A DNA stretch of 64,000 bases from Cyanodermella asteris (GCA_900618795.1 UYJD01000018.1:295537-359536), one strand, 5' to 3'. Counted from the stretch's first letter, positions 33,339-45,220 are shown. Notes: generated from the sequence alone by a model not told the origin. Numbers and translations are program-made.

Positions 33339-35950
33339 CGATGCTACCGCAGTCGGAGTCAGATCTTGGTCTCACAAGTCTCGTGTTTCGAGTCTATCCC
33401 TGTTTCGCGGCCCGAGCAAATTTGTTTGGTAGTCGAGTTGAAATGAGAAGGACAACGTCACGAGGCCGATTGGCCGTCTCAGAGGATCTTTGGTGCAGGC
33501 GATTTTTCCTACGTTGCAGGGTTTCCCTGTTACATTCCGAAGCAGCAGCAACGTGACTGCAGGCAGTTTTCATGCCTGTACCGCCGAACTGCACCAGCCA
33601 TGTTTTGCTGCTCGGTACATATGCATGAGATGATTTCATGCCAGTCGCTTCTCGCAGGTTATTGATCATATTCCCACTTTTTCGATATACACACGCTTGG
33701 GTCTAGATGGGCGTCAAAGTGGTCTACTGGAGAATAATGCATCGACTCCATCTGATAGTGCTGAATCCTCTGATGCCAGTATGCAGACCGCTGGTTTCCA
33801 GCTTGAGCATACGCCGCATGTATCAGCTCTTGACCTGCATACGCATCTTTTTTTGGCTGCTCTAGAACCCACCTCATGACTTTAGCCAGTAGTCGCCGCT
33901 CCGACCACTGGCTGGACACGGCTCTTGGGCATCGATGAATAGGTGATCCAGGGGTTTGTTCCAACGGGATCGAGCCTCGAGTGCTTCTGGAAGGTCACTA
34001 ATGATTCGGGCGCCACTATGAACGGGCCGTGCAACGTATCCTGAAACACGAGCTGCATACGTAGGCCATGTCTGCCTCGCTTTCTTTGATGACTTGCTTC
34101 ACCCAACAATAATGCTAGACAATGCTAGTCATAAGACCTCGGAACCACAAAAGTCTGTGACCTTGAAAGGATGGTGATTATTGGCGCAATGACTGCTGCG
34201 GACACCTCTAAAGGCCCAGGAGGATCCCAGGCGACAACGCTACTGCAGCATGCAACGCACTCCAGAATGCATCCCTTCGGAGTGCAGACGATCTACTTTC
34301 AAGATCGCGTAGTACCACCAGTACGCTAGGCACTTTTGTCTTGCACCTTACTATTGTAGGCATGTAGATCCATCAATAATAGATGGTGGCGTGGAGTCGT
34401 AGTATGAAGGTGCTCAAATGAACCTGTACACATCTGCATCTACGATGATCGATCTGTTCGTCCGTTGACTTTCTCCTGCGCGGTGGTCGAGAGTAAGACC
34501 TTTTCCGAATGTCACGGACTTACCGAGAAACATGTCAAACTCTGTCATATTCGGCTGGCCCAAAGCTGACCGGATTGCCGTAAAGAGCAGTCCTCCCGCT
34601 CTTCATGACGACTTTGCCGACGGACGTTGCCATGGCCCCAATAAGCTCGTCGCTCAGTTTATCGATCGTCGTGAGGATAGACCGGCTGCCGTTGTGACGG
34701 ACCGTGCGACAGGAGCTCAAGTAGGGATGAAGCATACAGTAAACGAAGGTGACGGCCGACAAGAGGGTTGCAAAATTTGGAGTGAGCAGTGAGGACAGAT
34801 TATGGCGACGTATCATCCGGCCCACATCGGGCGAATGGTCACGGTGACGGTGTGGAACCACATTTGCTCAAGATCTCAGTGACCAAAACCAGACTCCTTG
34901 CTTGGTGAGGTGAACGTGATTGCTGTACCACACTGTAGCGTCGCCTCTGCCACGGGTTGACTTGGAGGCAAACTGTTGGACCTGTCAGGCGGCCAGCTTA
35001 TCGAGTGTCGGGGCATGATAGCAGACGAAAGGCGCAGCGAACCGTCTCGAGAAGAGCGGGTGCCGCAGAAGAGGGTAAGAGGCGCAAAGGCGCAATTGGG
35101 AGCTGGAACCGCAATTTCGAGGCGTCGCATGGCCGGCCCAAAAATAGGCGTGATGAAAGCGGATTCTGGAGGTTGCCGAGAAAGCCAAAAGCCAAACCTC
35201 GACGAAGCACCTTCAGGGGCTGCAGGCTGCTCGCCCTGCCGCAGTCTACGCGCCCGGCCCCCCGGACAGGCAGCGCGGCGGCGGTCGCACAGCGGCGGTC
35301 GCCGGGGAAATTAAGCAAGTCATGGCGCCAGGCCGCTATTCCGCCGGCTGGGCTGCTGTTCTGCTGCATCGCTCCTGCCTCGCGTGTGGTCTGCTTGGCC
35401 GCTCCTGCCTTTCCTCTCTGTCTCTCCAACCGCTCCCGTTTCGACCGCCAACGGCCTCACCTCATCTTACCTCACCTCCAAGCCGTCTTTCTCACTGCTC
35501 GCCTCTGCTCGCCATCACCACCAATTGCATCAACAAGTCTGGTGTGTTGCCACTGTCGCCACGCCTGCTACGCCTCCACAGTTCCCGCATTGCGCATTGC
35601 GGCCTCTGCTTTTGGTGAGTCTATCCTTGCGCTTGCGACCGAGCGTGCAGCTCCAAATGCCCGAGCACCACCAGCCTTCACCCTCGACCCGGCCATTCAC
35701 ATCGTCGGCCTGCAATTCGACCCGCAGCATTGTTAGCAGCCTCGCAACTCCTCGACGAGCCACTCGGTGGCACAATACTGCGCAAACCACCATCAGAGGC
35801 AAACACCCAGCTCAACACAACTTTTCCTGCTACCCGGGCATCGCCTCTTCTCAACCTCTGCGCAGCCGCAGCACCTTTTGCAGCTCGATCGCATGCTAAC
35901 GTGTCGCTAGATACCCCGTTGCATTCGCTAAGCATTAATCAACCGTCAAG
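33339..35950. promoter_or_regulatory. Divergent BMT6 / G-alpha upstream region
   Basis: The left part serves BMT6. The right part, about 35300-35950, is rich in CT tracts (TCTCTCTGTCTCTCC-like) and is very probably the long leader of the G-alpha gene. GC-rich open frames on both strands at 34957-35899 are by-products of low stop density. No gene is recognised in between. Confidence 0.4.
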
Positions 35951-37175
35951 ATGGGTTGCGGAATGAGTTCAGAGGAGAAGGCGGGGAAGCAGCGGAATGA
36001 GGAGATCGAGAAGCAGCTGCGAAGCGATCGGCAGATGCAGCGCAATGAAATCAAGATGCTGCTGCTTGGTACGTTCTGGTTGTGAGATCGACAATGGGTC
36101 ACATCTGACAAATATGCAGGCGCTGGTGAATCCGGCAAGTCGACCATCCTCAAGCAGATGAAGCTCATCCACGAGGGTTCATACTCTCGCGACGAGCGAG
36201 ACTCTTTCAAAGAGATCATCTTCAGCAACACCGTCCAGAGCATGAGGGTCATTCTCGAAGCCATGGAGTCCCTCGAGCTTCCCCTCGCCAACCCTCAATC
36301 CGAGTACCACGTGCAAACCATTTTCATGCAGCCACAACAGATCGAAGGCGAGAGCCTTCCGTCAGAGGTCGGTCAGGCCATCCAGGCTCTGTGGGCCGAC
36401 GCCGGCGTTCAGGAGTGTTTCAAGAGATCGAGGGAATACCAGCTCAACGACTCGGCCAAATACTACTTCGACGCCATTGACCGCATTGCCAAGCCAGACT
36501 ACTTCCCCAGCGATCAGGATGTCTTGCGCTCGCGTGTTAAGACCACAGGTATCACCGAGACCACATTCATCATCGGCGAGCTCACTTACCGAATGTTCGA
36601 TGTCGGTGGACAGCGATCGGAGCGAAAGAAGTGGATTCACTGCTTTGAGAACGTCACCTCGATTCTCTTCTTGGTCGCCATCTCCGAGTACGATCAGCTC
36701 TTGTTCGAGGACGAGACGGTCAACCGTATGCAAGAAGCTCTTACCCTGTTCGACTCGATCTGCAACTCGAGATGGTTTGTCAAGACGTCGATAATCCTTT
36801 TCCTCAACAAGATCGATCGCTTCAAGGAGAAGCTCCCGGTCAGCCCGATGAAGAACTACTTCCCTGACTACGAGGGTATGCAATGCTCTACCGTGATGAC
36901 AGCTGTCGAGTCCGTGACTAACATCTTTTAGGTGGTGCAAACTACGAGGCGGCTTGCGATTACATTCTGAACCGTTTCGTCTCCCTCAACCAGCACGAGA
37001 CGAAACAGATCTACACTCACTTTACGTGCGCCACGGACACGACACAGATCCGCTTCGTCATGACAGCCGTCAATGGTACGTAGTCCTTGGTCTATTCAGC
37101 TTTTGCACCAGTGCTAACGTGTTGATAGACATCATCATTCAAGAGAATCTCAGAGATTGCGGTATTCTATTCTAG
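35951..37175 (+). CDS. GPA1: Group I heterotrimeric G-protein alpha subunit
   Basis: This is a fungal Gi-like alpha subunit (FadA / MagB / GNA-1 group) that relays receptor signals for growth, conidiation and virulence. Four exons, 35951-36068, 36120-36875, 36932-37075 and 37129-37175, give 354 residues. It begins MGCGMS, the myristoylation signal and palmitoylated Cys3. GTP-binding motifs are complete: P-loop GAGESGKST, switch I RVKTTGITETTF with the catalytic Arg, switch II DVGGQRSERKKW, FLNKIDRF and FTCATDTTQ. The C-terminus is RDCGILF, so the Cys lies five residues from the end, not four as in the CGLI ending I recall for this group. It is one residue longer than the 353 of FadA. The symbol follows the group and is not unique to one species. 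Confidence 0.95.
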
Positions 37176-39185
37176 CCCCACGTGATATGGCGGACGTATT
37201 ATCTGATACATGAAAAGGTTTCCTTTGAGGCCCGTCTGCCAGCCGGCCCATGTTGTATTGATTCTTACTGGGCTAAAGGGGGTCTCTCTCGGCGGCTCCA
37301 ATGAAGAGCGCACTCGACTTTCGAGCGATTGGAAGCGCTGCCGTACGGTGCCGTGCGAGCACGGCCGTGTTTTGTGTCATCATACTTTGCAACGAAAGAT
37401 ACCATTTGCCCCATTTCAGAGCGCCTGGCAGCGACGAGTTTGGGAAAAAGAGAAAGGAGCGAAAAGGAAAAGCAGGAGGAAGCCGAGCCAAATAGCCAAG
37501 TGTTGTTGCGGTCTGTATGTTATCATGTGGGAGGACATGTCAGGAGTTCCACGGCGTTTTCAATAGCTGCTGCCTTTTCCTCTCCTGCGTGTTGTCATAT
37601 GCCGGGAGTCGGAGGAAGATTCTTTGCAGATGCATTCGCAAGCATACGGCAGAGGTGGGGGCGACCTATATGTCGAGCGCCTGTCGTGGCGAAGGCTATT
37701 CGCCTTTCTTCTACTCTGTTGAGTTGTATCAAGAAGAATCACAATGTCATAATAATGCTCGATACGAACCCAGTCTTATGAATGCTTTGGCCGTTGTCGT
37801 CTCGCTTGCTGCCTGAAACTACCAATATCAACCTGACCGATTATGGCTGGTGCCCTTGTCTTGGTGGATTGGTCAGCAGAAGCAGGCGTGGTTTTGGTGC
37901 TGAGCCTGTAGGGTTTATTGGTGTTTGCTCAGCCCATGGTCATCTTCAATCCTTCTGACTGATGGACGAGGAATATGCTGAAAACGGCTTAATACTTCGC
38001 CGACTAGCTTACCTATTGCTAAAGCTGCAGTAACTTCACAGAGCTCTCGTTAGCCCATGAAGTGCTGACATCTCAGCCGCCTGTGTTGGATACTCGCAAG
38101 CTTATCGTTCTGAGAATTTCCGAGCGGCTTCCCTCCGTGGTAACCACTCCTTCGGCTCGTCCTAGCAAGCGTACATTTCTGCATGACTCAGACACAGTTC
38201 TGCATATCTTCAATGCTGTCGTAATGGTGCTTTTGTCAGTCCTTGTTGTTCACGAGGCGGTCCTTCCGACGTTAATCTGAGTTTATCGAATCGAAGACCA
38301 ACAATCTGATAAGCCATGCTTAGGGACATTCGTCGAGATGACTTCAAGAATGAGCGGGCACTGTGTCAAATGTCCTTGATTACCTAGTTCATTGCATGAT
38401 TTTCTTTGGCGAGTCAGCGCCGAGCACAACGGTGCGTATAACAACGCACCACCGTCACCGGATCTCACACACAACAAACAGCCGCACGATGCGCTTTCGA
38501 CAGTAGTTTGTATTTGTAAGCCAACGCTGAGTCCTGGCTCATGGTGTAACGAGCGCTACACCCTTGACTCGTCCTTCCAGACTAGCGTCTACCAAAGATT
38601 ACCCAGACACTACCACACGTCAAGAAGCGAGCCTGTACGAAATAGAATTGGTCCGCGGCCCCGGTATCCAACGAAATCTCGGTTAGAGTCGTGAAATTTC
38701 CTGATTCGGTCACCCGAAGCGCCAAGAGACCGACGGTCCGTTGCGGAAAACATTTAGGCTCAAGAGCTTCGGACTGCCAATGCTGACCTCTCACCGCAGA
38801 CTCTCCGTTAAGGTTGTGGATCTTTCCTTCTACAACGTGTCCCGCCGTGCGAAACGTTGGAATCTGCTTACCATCTTGCTCAACATCGAAGGGCATGGAT
38901 GGCATTGGCTGACGTTTTGTGGAGGTGGATTCACCGTCATGGACATGCAAGGCACCACCTACGCGTTTGCCAGAAGAGCTCCTATGCTGGAGCTCCTGGT
39001 GCTTGATCAAATATGTATATAAGGTAGAGCTTCGTCGAGTCTTCCCAGTCTCCATCCCGACCAAGAACATTGCGCATTCATTCCAAGTCTTGTATTCCAC
39101 AAGGCCGTTTCAGAAGCCAAACCTATCACATCTGCCCAATTCTTTCTAGAAGAGTTCAGTCCTCCAAAGCCATATACCAGCAATC
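37176..39185. other. Two-kilobase spacer, G-alpha to GST
   Basis: This holds the 3' region of the G-alpha gene and the GST promoter. A TATA-like ATATGTATATAAGG lies near 39011-39024, well placed for a GST start at 39186. No gene is recognised between 37300 and 38900. Confidence 0.4.
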
Positions 39186-40011
39186 ATGTCTTCCAACATC
39201 AAGCCCCTACAGTTCATCGGCGCCAAAGGTCCGGCTCCCAACCCATGGAAAGTCGCCATGGTCCTCGAGCAGCTCGGTCTGGCCTGGGAATTCGTCAACG
39301 TCGGTGACGAATTCTTCAAAGCCGTCAAAGCCACTCCCTACACCAAGCTGAACCCCAACGGCCGCATCCCGGCTTTGGTGGACCCCAACGAGAACCACCT
39401 CGTCATCTGGGAGAGCGGTGTAAGTCCAAACAAAGCTCCACCGGCCCCTTTCCTTCCTTCTCAGACTCATTTGACTAACAACACCTTCTTCTCAGGCCAT
39501 CATCGAATACCTCGTCGAGCACTACGACCCCCAAAACAAACTCTCCGCCCCGTCGTCCGACCTCCGCCGTAAATGGCAAGAACGCGCTCTCCTGCACTTC
39601 CAAATGTCCGGACAGGGCCCCTACTTCGGCCAAGCCATCTGGTTCCACAAGTACCACCCGGAAAGACACCCCGACGCCGTGGACCGGTACATCAACGAGG
39701 CCGAGCGCGTGACCGGCGTGCTCGACACCATTCTCAAGGAATCAAAGGGACCTTGGTTGACGGGCGAGAAGCTTAGCTACGCGGACGTGGCGTTTGCGCC
39801 GTGGTTCTTGGTGCTTGAGAGCACGTATGAGGACGCGAGGCCGGGGTTTGTGAAGGGGGTTCATGACAAGTATGCGGCTTGGGCGACGTGGTGGGCGAGG
39901 GTTAGGGAGTTGGAGGGAGTGGGTAAGGTGCTGAAGATGTACAAGGAGGAGAATTGGACGGCGTTTGGGGATAAGCCGATTGAGGAGTTGGCGAAGGAGA
40001 TGGGTATTTAA
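39186..40011 (+). CDS. Glutathione S-transferase, Ure2p-like
   Basis: This conjugates glutathione to electrophiles. Exons 39186-39419 and 39496-40011 join as WESG/AIIEYLVEHYDP through GTAAGT..TCTCAG, giving 249 residues. The thioredoxin-like N-terminal domain has NPWKVAMVLEQLGLAWE, the cis-Pro region LNPNGRIPALVDP and the gamma-Glu site ESGAIIEYL. The helical C-terminal domain has LHFQMSGQGPYFGQA and the N-capping box LSYADVAFAPWF. This pattern is that of fungal Ure2p-like GSTs without the prion extension. It converges on the first gene of the tandem family with about 250 bases between stops. A detoxification or redox role is likely but the substrate is unknown. Confidence 0.9.
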
Positions 40012-40259
40012 GCCAGGAGTTAAAGTGTAGCCACGGCAATAAACATAAATAAAACACTGCGTTCTGCCTGGAAGGTGCTTCAAATGATGTGATTTCAGCT
40101 ATTCTCAGCATCAAGACCGCAACAGATCCCTCCAGGTTTGTTATCAATCACCAATCCACCACTGACATTGTCCTCATCCACAGATACATCATTCATCAAG
40201 ATTCATATTCCAAAAAGGGCTCTACCTCCTCTCGTCCTCACCCACCTCCCATCCCTCCA

Positions 40260-41180
40260 TCACGCAAAAGGATACGCCTCCCCAGCAATCGCCAACCAAG
40301 GCGTGCTAGCGCCCGCGACTCTGAAAGCCGCATAAATCTTCATCCCTTGCCCCTGCGGCACGAACCGGACCTCCACCGTCCCCGGCTTCGCCAGGTCCTT
40401 GGCCGCATAATACTCAAACGTCACCATCACAGGCTCGTGACTCGCCATAAAGCCGGATCTCAACAGACCCGCTGGCCACGGCGCTATGATTTCCCCTGAC
40501 GAGTCCAAGGTGCCCCCTGTAGAGGTACTCCTGGAGTCGGCGCGGAGGTAGAGTTTGACCGGCTCTGAGGCGTTGAAGAGGCTGCAGATGAAATGGCCCG
40601 GTTTGATCGGTGTCTGCGCCGGGCGAGTGAGCTGCGCGAGCTGATACGAGGTCCCGACCACGGGGGCCGAGATCTCAGAGATTTCGAGATCGGGGTTGAA
40701 CTGAACGCGGAACTGAAGGAGGTTCGGCACCTTATCGTTCAAGTACGGCCGCTTCAACATGCTCAGCTGGACGATTTCCACTGAATACGTCCGGACGATA
40801 CTCAGGGCCGGGGCCGTCTCCACGCCGAGTCTGGGATACATGCTCGTTCGCTCGCGATGCGCCTGCAGGTCGTGGACGGATACGTGAACGACTTCTCTCC
40901 GCAGGGATTCCTGGTCTATTGCGTGGTATATCGTGGGATCTCCGGATTGTTTGCCTCGAGGCGGGACGTTCAGTGGGAAGTCGTGTTCGGGCACGTAGAT
41001 GCCGGCGTGGAAGAGGAAGATGCCGCTGTTTATGAAGTTGGGCCCCCGTCGAACGGACTGGCTGCACTGGTCGGAGAGGTTGCGGGCGAGAATTAGGATG
41101 GGAACGGGGCCGGCTGGGTGGCGGGTCGATGCCATGGTCTCCAGGTCCCCAGGCGAGTTTGCGTTTTGCTTTGGTGGCAT
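40260..41180 (-). CDS. Tandem family member 1, shared C-terminal beta domain
   Basis: Unrecognised intronless gene of 306 residues, the member nearest the GST gene. The N-terminal part (residues about 1-125) is mixed and shows no low complexity. The shared domain starts at about 128 (RTYSVEIVQLS), continues through LLQFRVQFN and reaches the family signature near 228-306: PWPAGLLRSGF, MVTFEYY, VEVRFVPQGQGMKIYAAF, PWLAIAG. It differs from its neighbours by having IYAAF where the others have C.A. There is no signal peptide, transmembrane segment or catalytic motif. The MPPKQN start is the first ATG of the frame. The four relatives follow upstream on the same strand. Confidence 0.6.
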   Translation of the reverse strand: MPPKQNANSPGDLETMASTRHPAGPVPILILARNLSDQCSQSVRRGPNFINSGIFLFHAGIYVPEHDFPLNVPPRGKQSGDPTIYHAIDQESLRREVVHVSVHDLQAHRERTSMYPRLGVETAPALSIVRTYSVEIVQLSMLKRPYLNDKVPNLLQFRVQFNPDLEISEISAPVVGTSYQLAQLTRPAQTPIKPGHFICSLFNASEPVKLYLRADSRSTSTGGTLDSSGEIIAPWPAGLLRSGFMASHEPVMVTFEYYAAKDLAKPGTVEVRFVPQGQGMKIYAAFRVAGASTPWLAIAGEAYPFA

Positions 41181-41827
41181 GGCGAGAGGTGATCGCGATC
41201 AGGGGTTGAGGAGTCTTTTGGAGAAGATCTCGAAGACATGATGGATAGGGGCAGATATGTCAAAATTTGGCAAGTAATGATGCGTGGTGACGGATAGGGA
41301 TGAAGGGGACGGTCGATGAAAGCATTTGTGTCGGAGTAACGCATGCATAGTGAATTCGTTTTCTCATCACTGTCATTGTGGCCCGTTGTCATTCCTGACG
41401 TGGGGGCACTTCTTCAAGTTCAGATTGTACAATGAACACTCATGTGAACAATAAGCGGATAGGCACAGAAGGTCTGCCGGGCAAGCACCTCTGCGCTCAA
41501 ACTGCAGATTGAACACGGCAGCTTTGATGTTCGCATGAAGGATGTACAGTGTCATCGGTAGCAGACAGTAATGAGAGGCAAGTATTGATTGAAGCAAGAT
41601 GCACCTCGTAAGATTGCGGCAAACATTGAGATCGTGAACTAACCTCTGTACAGTTCTGTGTGTCTGATCACCGGACCGACCATCACAGTCGTGGCTTCGA
41701 TGTGCTGGCTGAGCTCCGGCCACAAGAAGAGTGCGCCACAAATCAGCTGCTTGCCTTCGGACAGGCAACGGATCGGGATCGCAGTCTGCAGTGAATGCCA
41801 AGCTCGTTCTGTCGGATGCTCGAAGTC
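41181..41827. other. Spacer between tandem family members 1 and 2
   Basis: This holds the promoter of member 1 and the 3' region of member 2. The open frames here resemble neither the family domain nor any known protein. Confidence 0.35.
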
Positions 41828-42973
41828 TCAGGTCGCGCTTGTCGAGAGCACCAGCCAAGCCGGTGTTATACCTTCTGGCGTTGGGCGGAGCATGTCTTCT
41901 GCACAAGCAGCAAAGCAGGTGACGTTCCCGTCGTCATATGGCGTGAAGCGAACCGCCAAGACTCCCCGTGCGTCTGAATTTGATATATTTGAAGCAGGGT
42001 GGCGGTATAGGAACTCTAGAACTACACTTTGTGAATCAGTGATAAAGCCGGAAGGTCTGAGGTTGGACGGCCACGGTAGACTTTCGCGTATAATCGAGCT
42101 GCCTTTTAGCAGCAGGCCACCGTTGAAGAGTTCGAAATTGATCATGTGATCAGTACCGGCTTGAGGGGAATCGCCGAGTTGGACCGAAGGCGTTATTGAG
42201 CGATTCAAGCTAACAACAAGCTGGAGCTCCTTGAGATGGACGCCATCGAACAGGTGTCTGCCTCTGGGGTTGATGAATTTCCCATCATAGTGCCGCACGA
42301 GGACCGGGTAGGTTCCCAGTATACTCCGTGGTCCGTATTGTTTTACGCTTGGGTCTGACTCGTAGCACGTAGATGGATCTCTGGAGAACGTTTTTGGAGC
42401 TAGGCGAAGATACTCTACCAAAATCGACTCTGCTGTATTCGTTGGAGGCTCTGGCAGTTTCTGCAGTATTTGCCGCGATTTCCCCATCCAGTCCAGGCAA
42501 GTATTGACGAGCACCCGGTATGCAGGGGCGCCCCATAGCTCATGTCTTGAAGCGTCGCTCGATGGCAAAGCTGTCGTGTTGATGGTTCGAGACCCGGCTG
42601 TTGCCCGCGCTGTGACAAAGGACCCCACAGCATGCTGGGGGGTTCGACGAGCATCTCTTCGAACTTCCACCTCAGCTTGAGGTACAGCTCGTTCATGCTT
42701 AGATGCTTCGCCCAGCGTATGACGAAGCATAGCCGCCGCTGAATTGTGATCTGGGATGAGGTTTGCTCTGGGTGGCTTCACGACGACCTTGTCACCAGCC
42801 CTGTCGTGGGAATTGTGGTCGTCTTCCAAAAGTGACGTTGGAGGATTTTCCGTAGAGTGCTTCTCAAGCAATTTGAGATAACGCTCAAAACAGCAGCTCT
42901 CAGGGTCAGAGCATTGATGGGACTTGCGGAACTCCCCCGCCTCGTGCAGGCTCTTCCCTTGGTGTTCAGACAT
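41828..42973 (-). CDS. Tandem family member 2, shared C-terminal beta domain
   Basis: Unrecognised intronless gene of 381 residues from the ATG at 42973 (MSEHQGKSLHEAGEF). The frame is open with another ATG at 43063, but the intervening 30 residues look like translated leader. The N-terminal half is hydrophilic with paired cysteines (CSDPESCCFERYLKLLE). The family domain begins near residue 235 (GTYPVLVRHYDG), then ELQLVVSLNR, and ends with the signature LPWPSNLRPSGFI, VVLEFLYRHP, LAVRFTPYDDGNVTCFAAC and TPAWLVLST. Compared with member 1 there is a longer loop before WLVL. No targeting signal or enzyme motif is seen. Confidence 0.6.
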   Translation of the reverse strand: MSEHQGKSLHEAGEFRKSHQCSDPESCCFERYLKLLEKHSTENPPTSLLEDDHNSHDRAGDKVVVKPPRANLIPDHNSAAAMLRHTLGEASKHERAVPQAEVEVRRDARRTPQHAVGSFVTARATAGSRTINTTALPSSDASRHELWGAPAYRVLVNTCLDWMGKSRQILQKLPEPPTNTAESILVEYLRLAPKTFSRDPSTCYESDPSVKQYGPRSILGTYPVLVRHYDGKFINPRGRHLFDGVHLKELQLVVSLNRSITPSVQLGDSPQAGTDHMINFELFNGGLLLKGSSIIRESLPWPSNLRPSGFITDSQSVVLEFLYRHPASNISNSDARGVLAVRFTPYDDGNVTCFAACAEDMLRPTPEGITPAWLVLSTSAT

Positions 42974-43554
42974 GTTGGCAAAGCGATGGAAGGAGAAGAA
43001 CGGAGTAAATTGAGATGAAGGAAAGGCCCGTAAATAAATGGCCGTCAGCTTGTTTGCGACCATAGTTGTTTTTTATACGTTGGCAGCTTGAATCTTGGCT
43101 TGTTTGGGACAAAAGGCACACTTGGTCAAGCAACAGCGGGAGGCTTGTTTGCGCATAATCGCGAAATGGAGCGTAAGCTGGTTTGAGGTAACAACCCGAC
43201 AGGGAAGCCCTTCGTCAACAGCTATGTTCACAGGAACATTGCCCTGATGCAGGTTGAGATCAATGAAAGGCTCGATGCTCAAAGACAAGATGGGCAGCTA
43301 GGCCGCTTGGCTTGAACTGCCATTGGTGTTGCTAGACAGCGAGAAAATGTGGATTACCTGGAATCTAGCACAGTCCATGTATGCTTTCCAGTGTTTTGAT
43401 TGCCGCCGCCGCAAACTGTGATGAGTCCATTGAACTTTCGTCACAGTAGCAGAGGGCCACTGTCACTCGCTTGCCTTCAGACGGAACGCTGCCAAGCAGA
43501 CTCGCAGTCTGTGGTGGCTGTCGAGCTCATCCGCTTTTTCGCATGCTCGATGTT
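42974..43554. other. Spacer between tandem family members 2 and 3
   Basis: This holds the promoter and leader of member 2 and the 3' region of member 3. No gene is seen. Confidence 0.35.
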
Positions 43555-44826
43555 TTATTCAGAGCTCGTCATCAACATCAGCCATGGTGAGTGAGGTAGT
43601 CCCTTTGGCGAGATCGTGCCCCGTCCAAACAAAGCAAAGCAGGTGATGTTGCCATCTTGATATGGAGTGAAACGCATCACCGCACTGCCTCCAGCAGCTT
43701 GGTGTGGAATCTGGCAGTCAACTTCTATCTCCGCATATAGCGGGTCAGTGAGCATGCCGGACGAGGTCAAGTTCGCTGGCCAATCGTATGCTCCGCCAAT
43801 CCTTGAACAGCCTATGAGAAGTGGTGCAGGACGGCCGGCTCTGACCAGCGTGAAGTCGAATTGATGAGGAACACGAGGCGGGTTGGGGCCGCTGACTTGA
43901 GCTGAGGAATTCAGGAAATGGTTCAGCCTGAGTCGCAACCGCAAATCGTTGTCTTGACAGGGTTGCAGCGACTGCCCATGAACCCCGATCTGCGCAGCAT
44001 TGTAATGCGTTATATGGACCTCGTATTCCCTCAATATGCTCGTTGAGCCGTGTTGAACAGCCCGTGGATCCGAATCATAAAGTATAGGTGGATATGATAG
44101 GGGTCCTCCTGGAAGTCTATGACTATTCAGTAATCTAGAATATATCGTACTCATGGTCCGCCCATGCATTACATTCGACGAAGGCTGGGTTGTATGCGGT
44201 TGCTGTTGTTGACCTGAATCTGTCGGAGTTGAGGAGCTCTGGATGATTTGCTGGCAAGCTCCACAAGTGTCGGCCAACGGCTGCTGTCTGGTGTTGAACG
44301 TCAATGGAGAGGTCGCTCTGCCAACAACACCAGGCTCATCTAATACCATCTCTGTGTCCAAACTCTCCGCTGCAGCATGGGTAAGCTGAAATTCGTTTTC
44401 GTGTGCACCAATTACGGCGTCCACTGCAGTTTGTTCGTACTCGTCTAGTTCCATCTCCGCAATCGAAGGCTCCACAGCAACATGAGCGGGCCGAAGGCCA
44501 ACTTCACGTGCGGAAGTGTCGGTTTCCATTTCAATTTGTTCGTGCTCTGGTATTTCTTCCGTGGCGACGGCAGTTGCAGTGACCGCCTGACCGTGATTTG
44601 AGTCAAGGCTGGCTGTGCTGGTCTGGGCGACAGTGACCGTGCTGCCATTCTGCAAGTTTGACTCGCGGCTATTATCGGGAGGAGCCATGGTGGAGTTGTC
44701 GGATGACTGGTTTTCAAGATTTGCGAGGTCATGAGAAGAAGTCCCGTTATCAGGATGAGACATCCGATGTGCCCTGCGATAGCCCGGCTCACATTGGGAC
44801 CTGCTACCTCGTCGAAAATTGGACAT
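43555..44826 (-). CDS. Tandem family member 3, shared C-terminal beta domain
   Basis: Unrecognised intronless gene of 423 residues from the ATG at 44826 (MSNFRRGSRSQCEPG). An in-frame ATG at 44877 is the alternative. The N-terminal 190 residues are disordered, acidic and Ser/Thr-rich, with two similar segments that look like an internal duplication (EMELDEYEQTAVDAVIGAHE and EMVLDEPG, each preceded by a VAVEPSI or AAESLDT run). A QQQQPH stretch follows. The family domain starts near 275 (REYEVHITHYNA), then LRLRLRLNHF, and ends with YDWPANLTSSGML, AEIEVDCQIP, AVMRFTPYQDGNITCFALF and SPWLMLMT. It is closest to member 2 in the RFTPY..GN.TCFA block. Confidence 0.6.
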   Translation of the reverse strand: MSNFRRGSRSQCEPGYRRAHRMSHPDNGTSSHDLANLENQSSDNSTMAPPDNSRESNLQNGSTVTVAQTSTASLDSNHGQAVTATAVATEEIPEHEQIEMETDTSAREVGLRPAHVAVEPSIAEMELDEYEQTAVDAVIGAHENEFQLTHAAAESLDTEMVLDEPGVVGRATSPLTFNTRQQPLADTCGACQQIIQSSSTPTDSGQQQQPHTTQPSSNVMHGRTMSTIYSRLLNSHRLPGGPLSYPPILYDSDPRAVQHGSTSILREYEVHITHYNAAQIGVHGQSLQPCQDNDLRLRLRLNHFLNSSAQVSGPNPPRVPHQFDFTLVRAGRPAPLLIGCSRIGGAYDWPANLTSSGMLTDPLYAEIEVDCQIPHQAAGGSAVMRFTPYQDGNITCFALFGRGTISPKGLPHSPWLMLMTSSE

Positions 44827-45220
44827 CTTGGCAATAGTGCTGACAGAAGACGAGGGGATGCAGAGGGAAAATGGCAATCTTTAAGTAACAGCCATAGACA
44901 CCCTGGCCATTGTGGTAGCCAGCACAACAACGTGAACAACCCATTTCGCCCACGCTAACTGTTTTGTGAGAAAACGCTGGATAGAATACAAACTCATTCA
45001 AGGTGACAAACTGATACCCATCTGTAGACAGCCAGTTGAGTAGCAAGATCGGTTTGATATCGATCCGATGGAGGCATCTCTGACGTCTCCGCAGCAGATT
45101 GCCTGTAAATAAGCCTCCGCTGATCAAGGCATTCTCGAATCAATCCGCTCTTGAGAATGACTGACCAATTCTCCCCTCCGATGCATGACACGTAGATAAT
45201 CCTGCGCGACACCCGCGATA
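44827..45220. promoter_or_regulatory. Promoter of tandem family member 3
   Basis: The upstream side carries AGCCAGCACAACAACGTGAAC at 44917-44937. A closely similar pair of blocks (AGCCAGCACA and AATGTGAAC) occurs upstream of member 4. This suggests that the promoters were duplicated with the genes, or that the blocks bind a shared regulator. Both ideas are inference. Confidence 0.4.

Noticed and set aside
34957-35736. Plus-strand open frame of 259 codons upstream of the G-alpha gene
   Set aside because: The region is GC- and CT-rich with few stops in any frame. The sequence is Arg/Pro/Ser-rich and coincides with the likely G-alpha leader.
36362-36940. Antisense frame of 192 codons within the G-alpha gene
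   Set aside because: It is a mirror of strongly biased coding sequence on the other strand.
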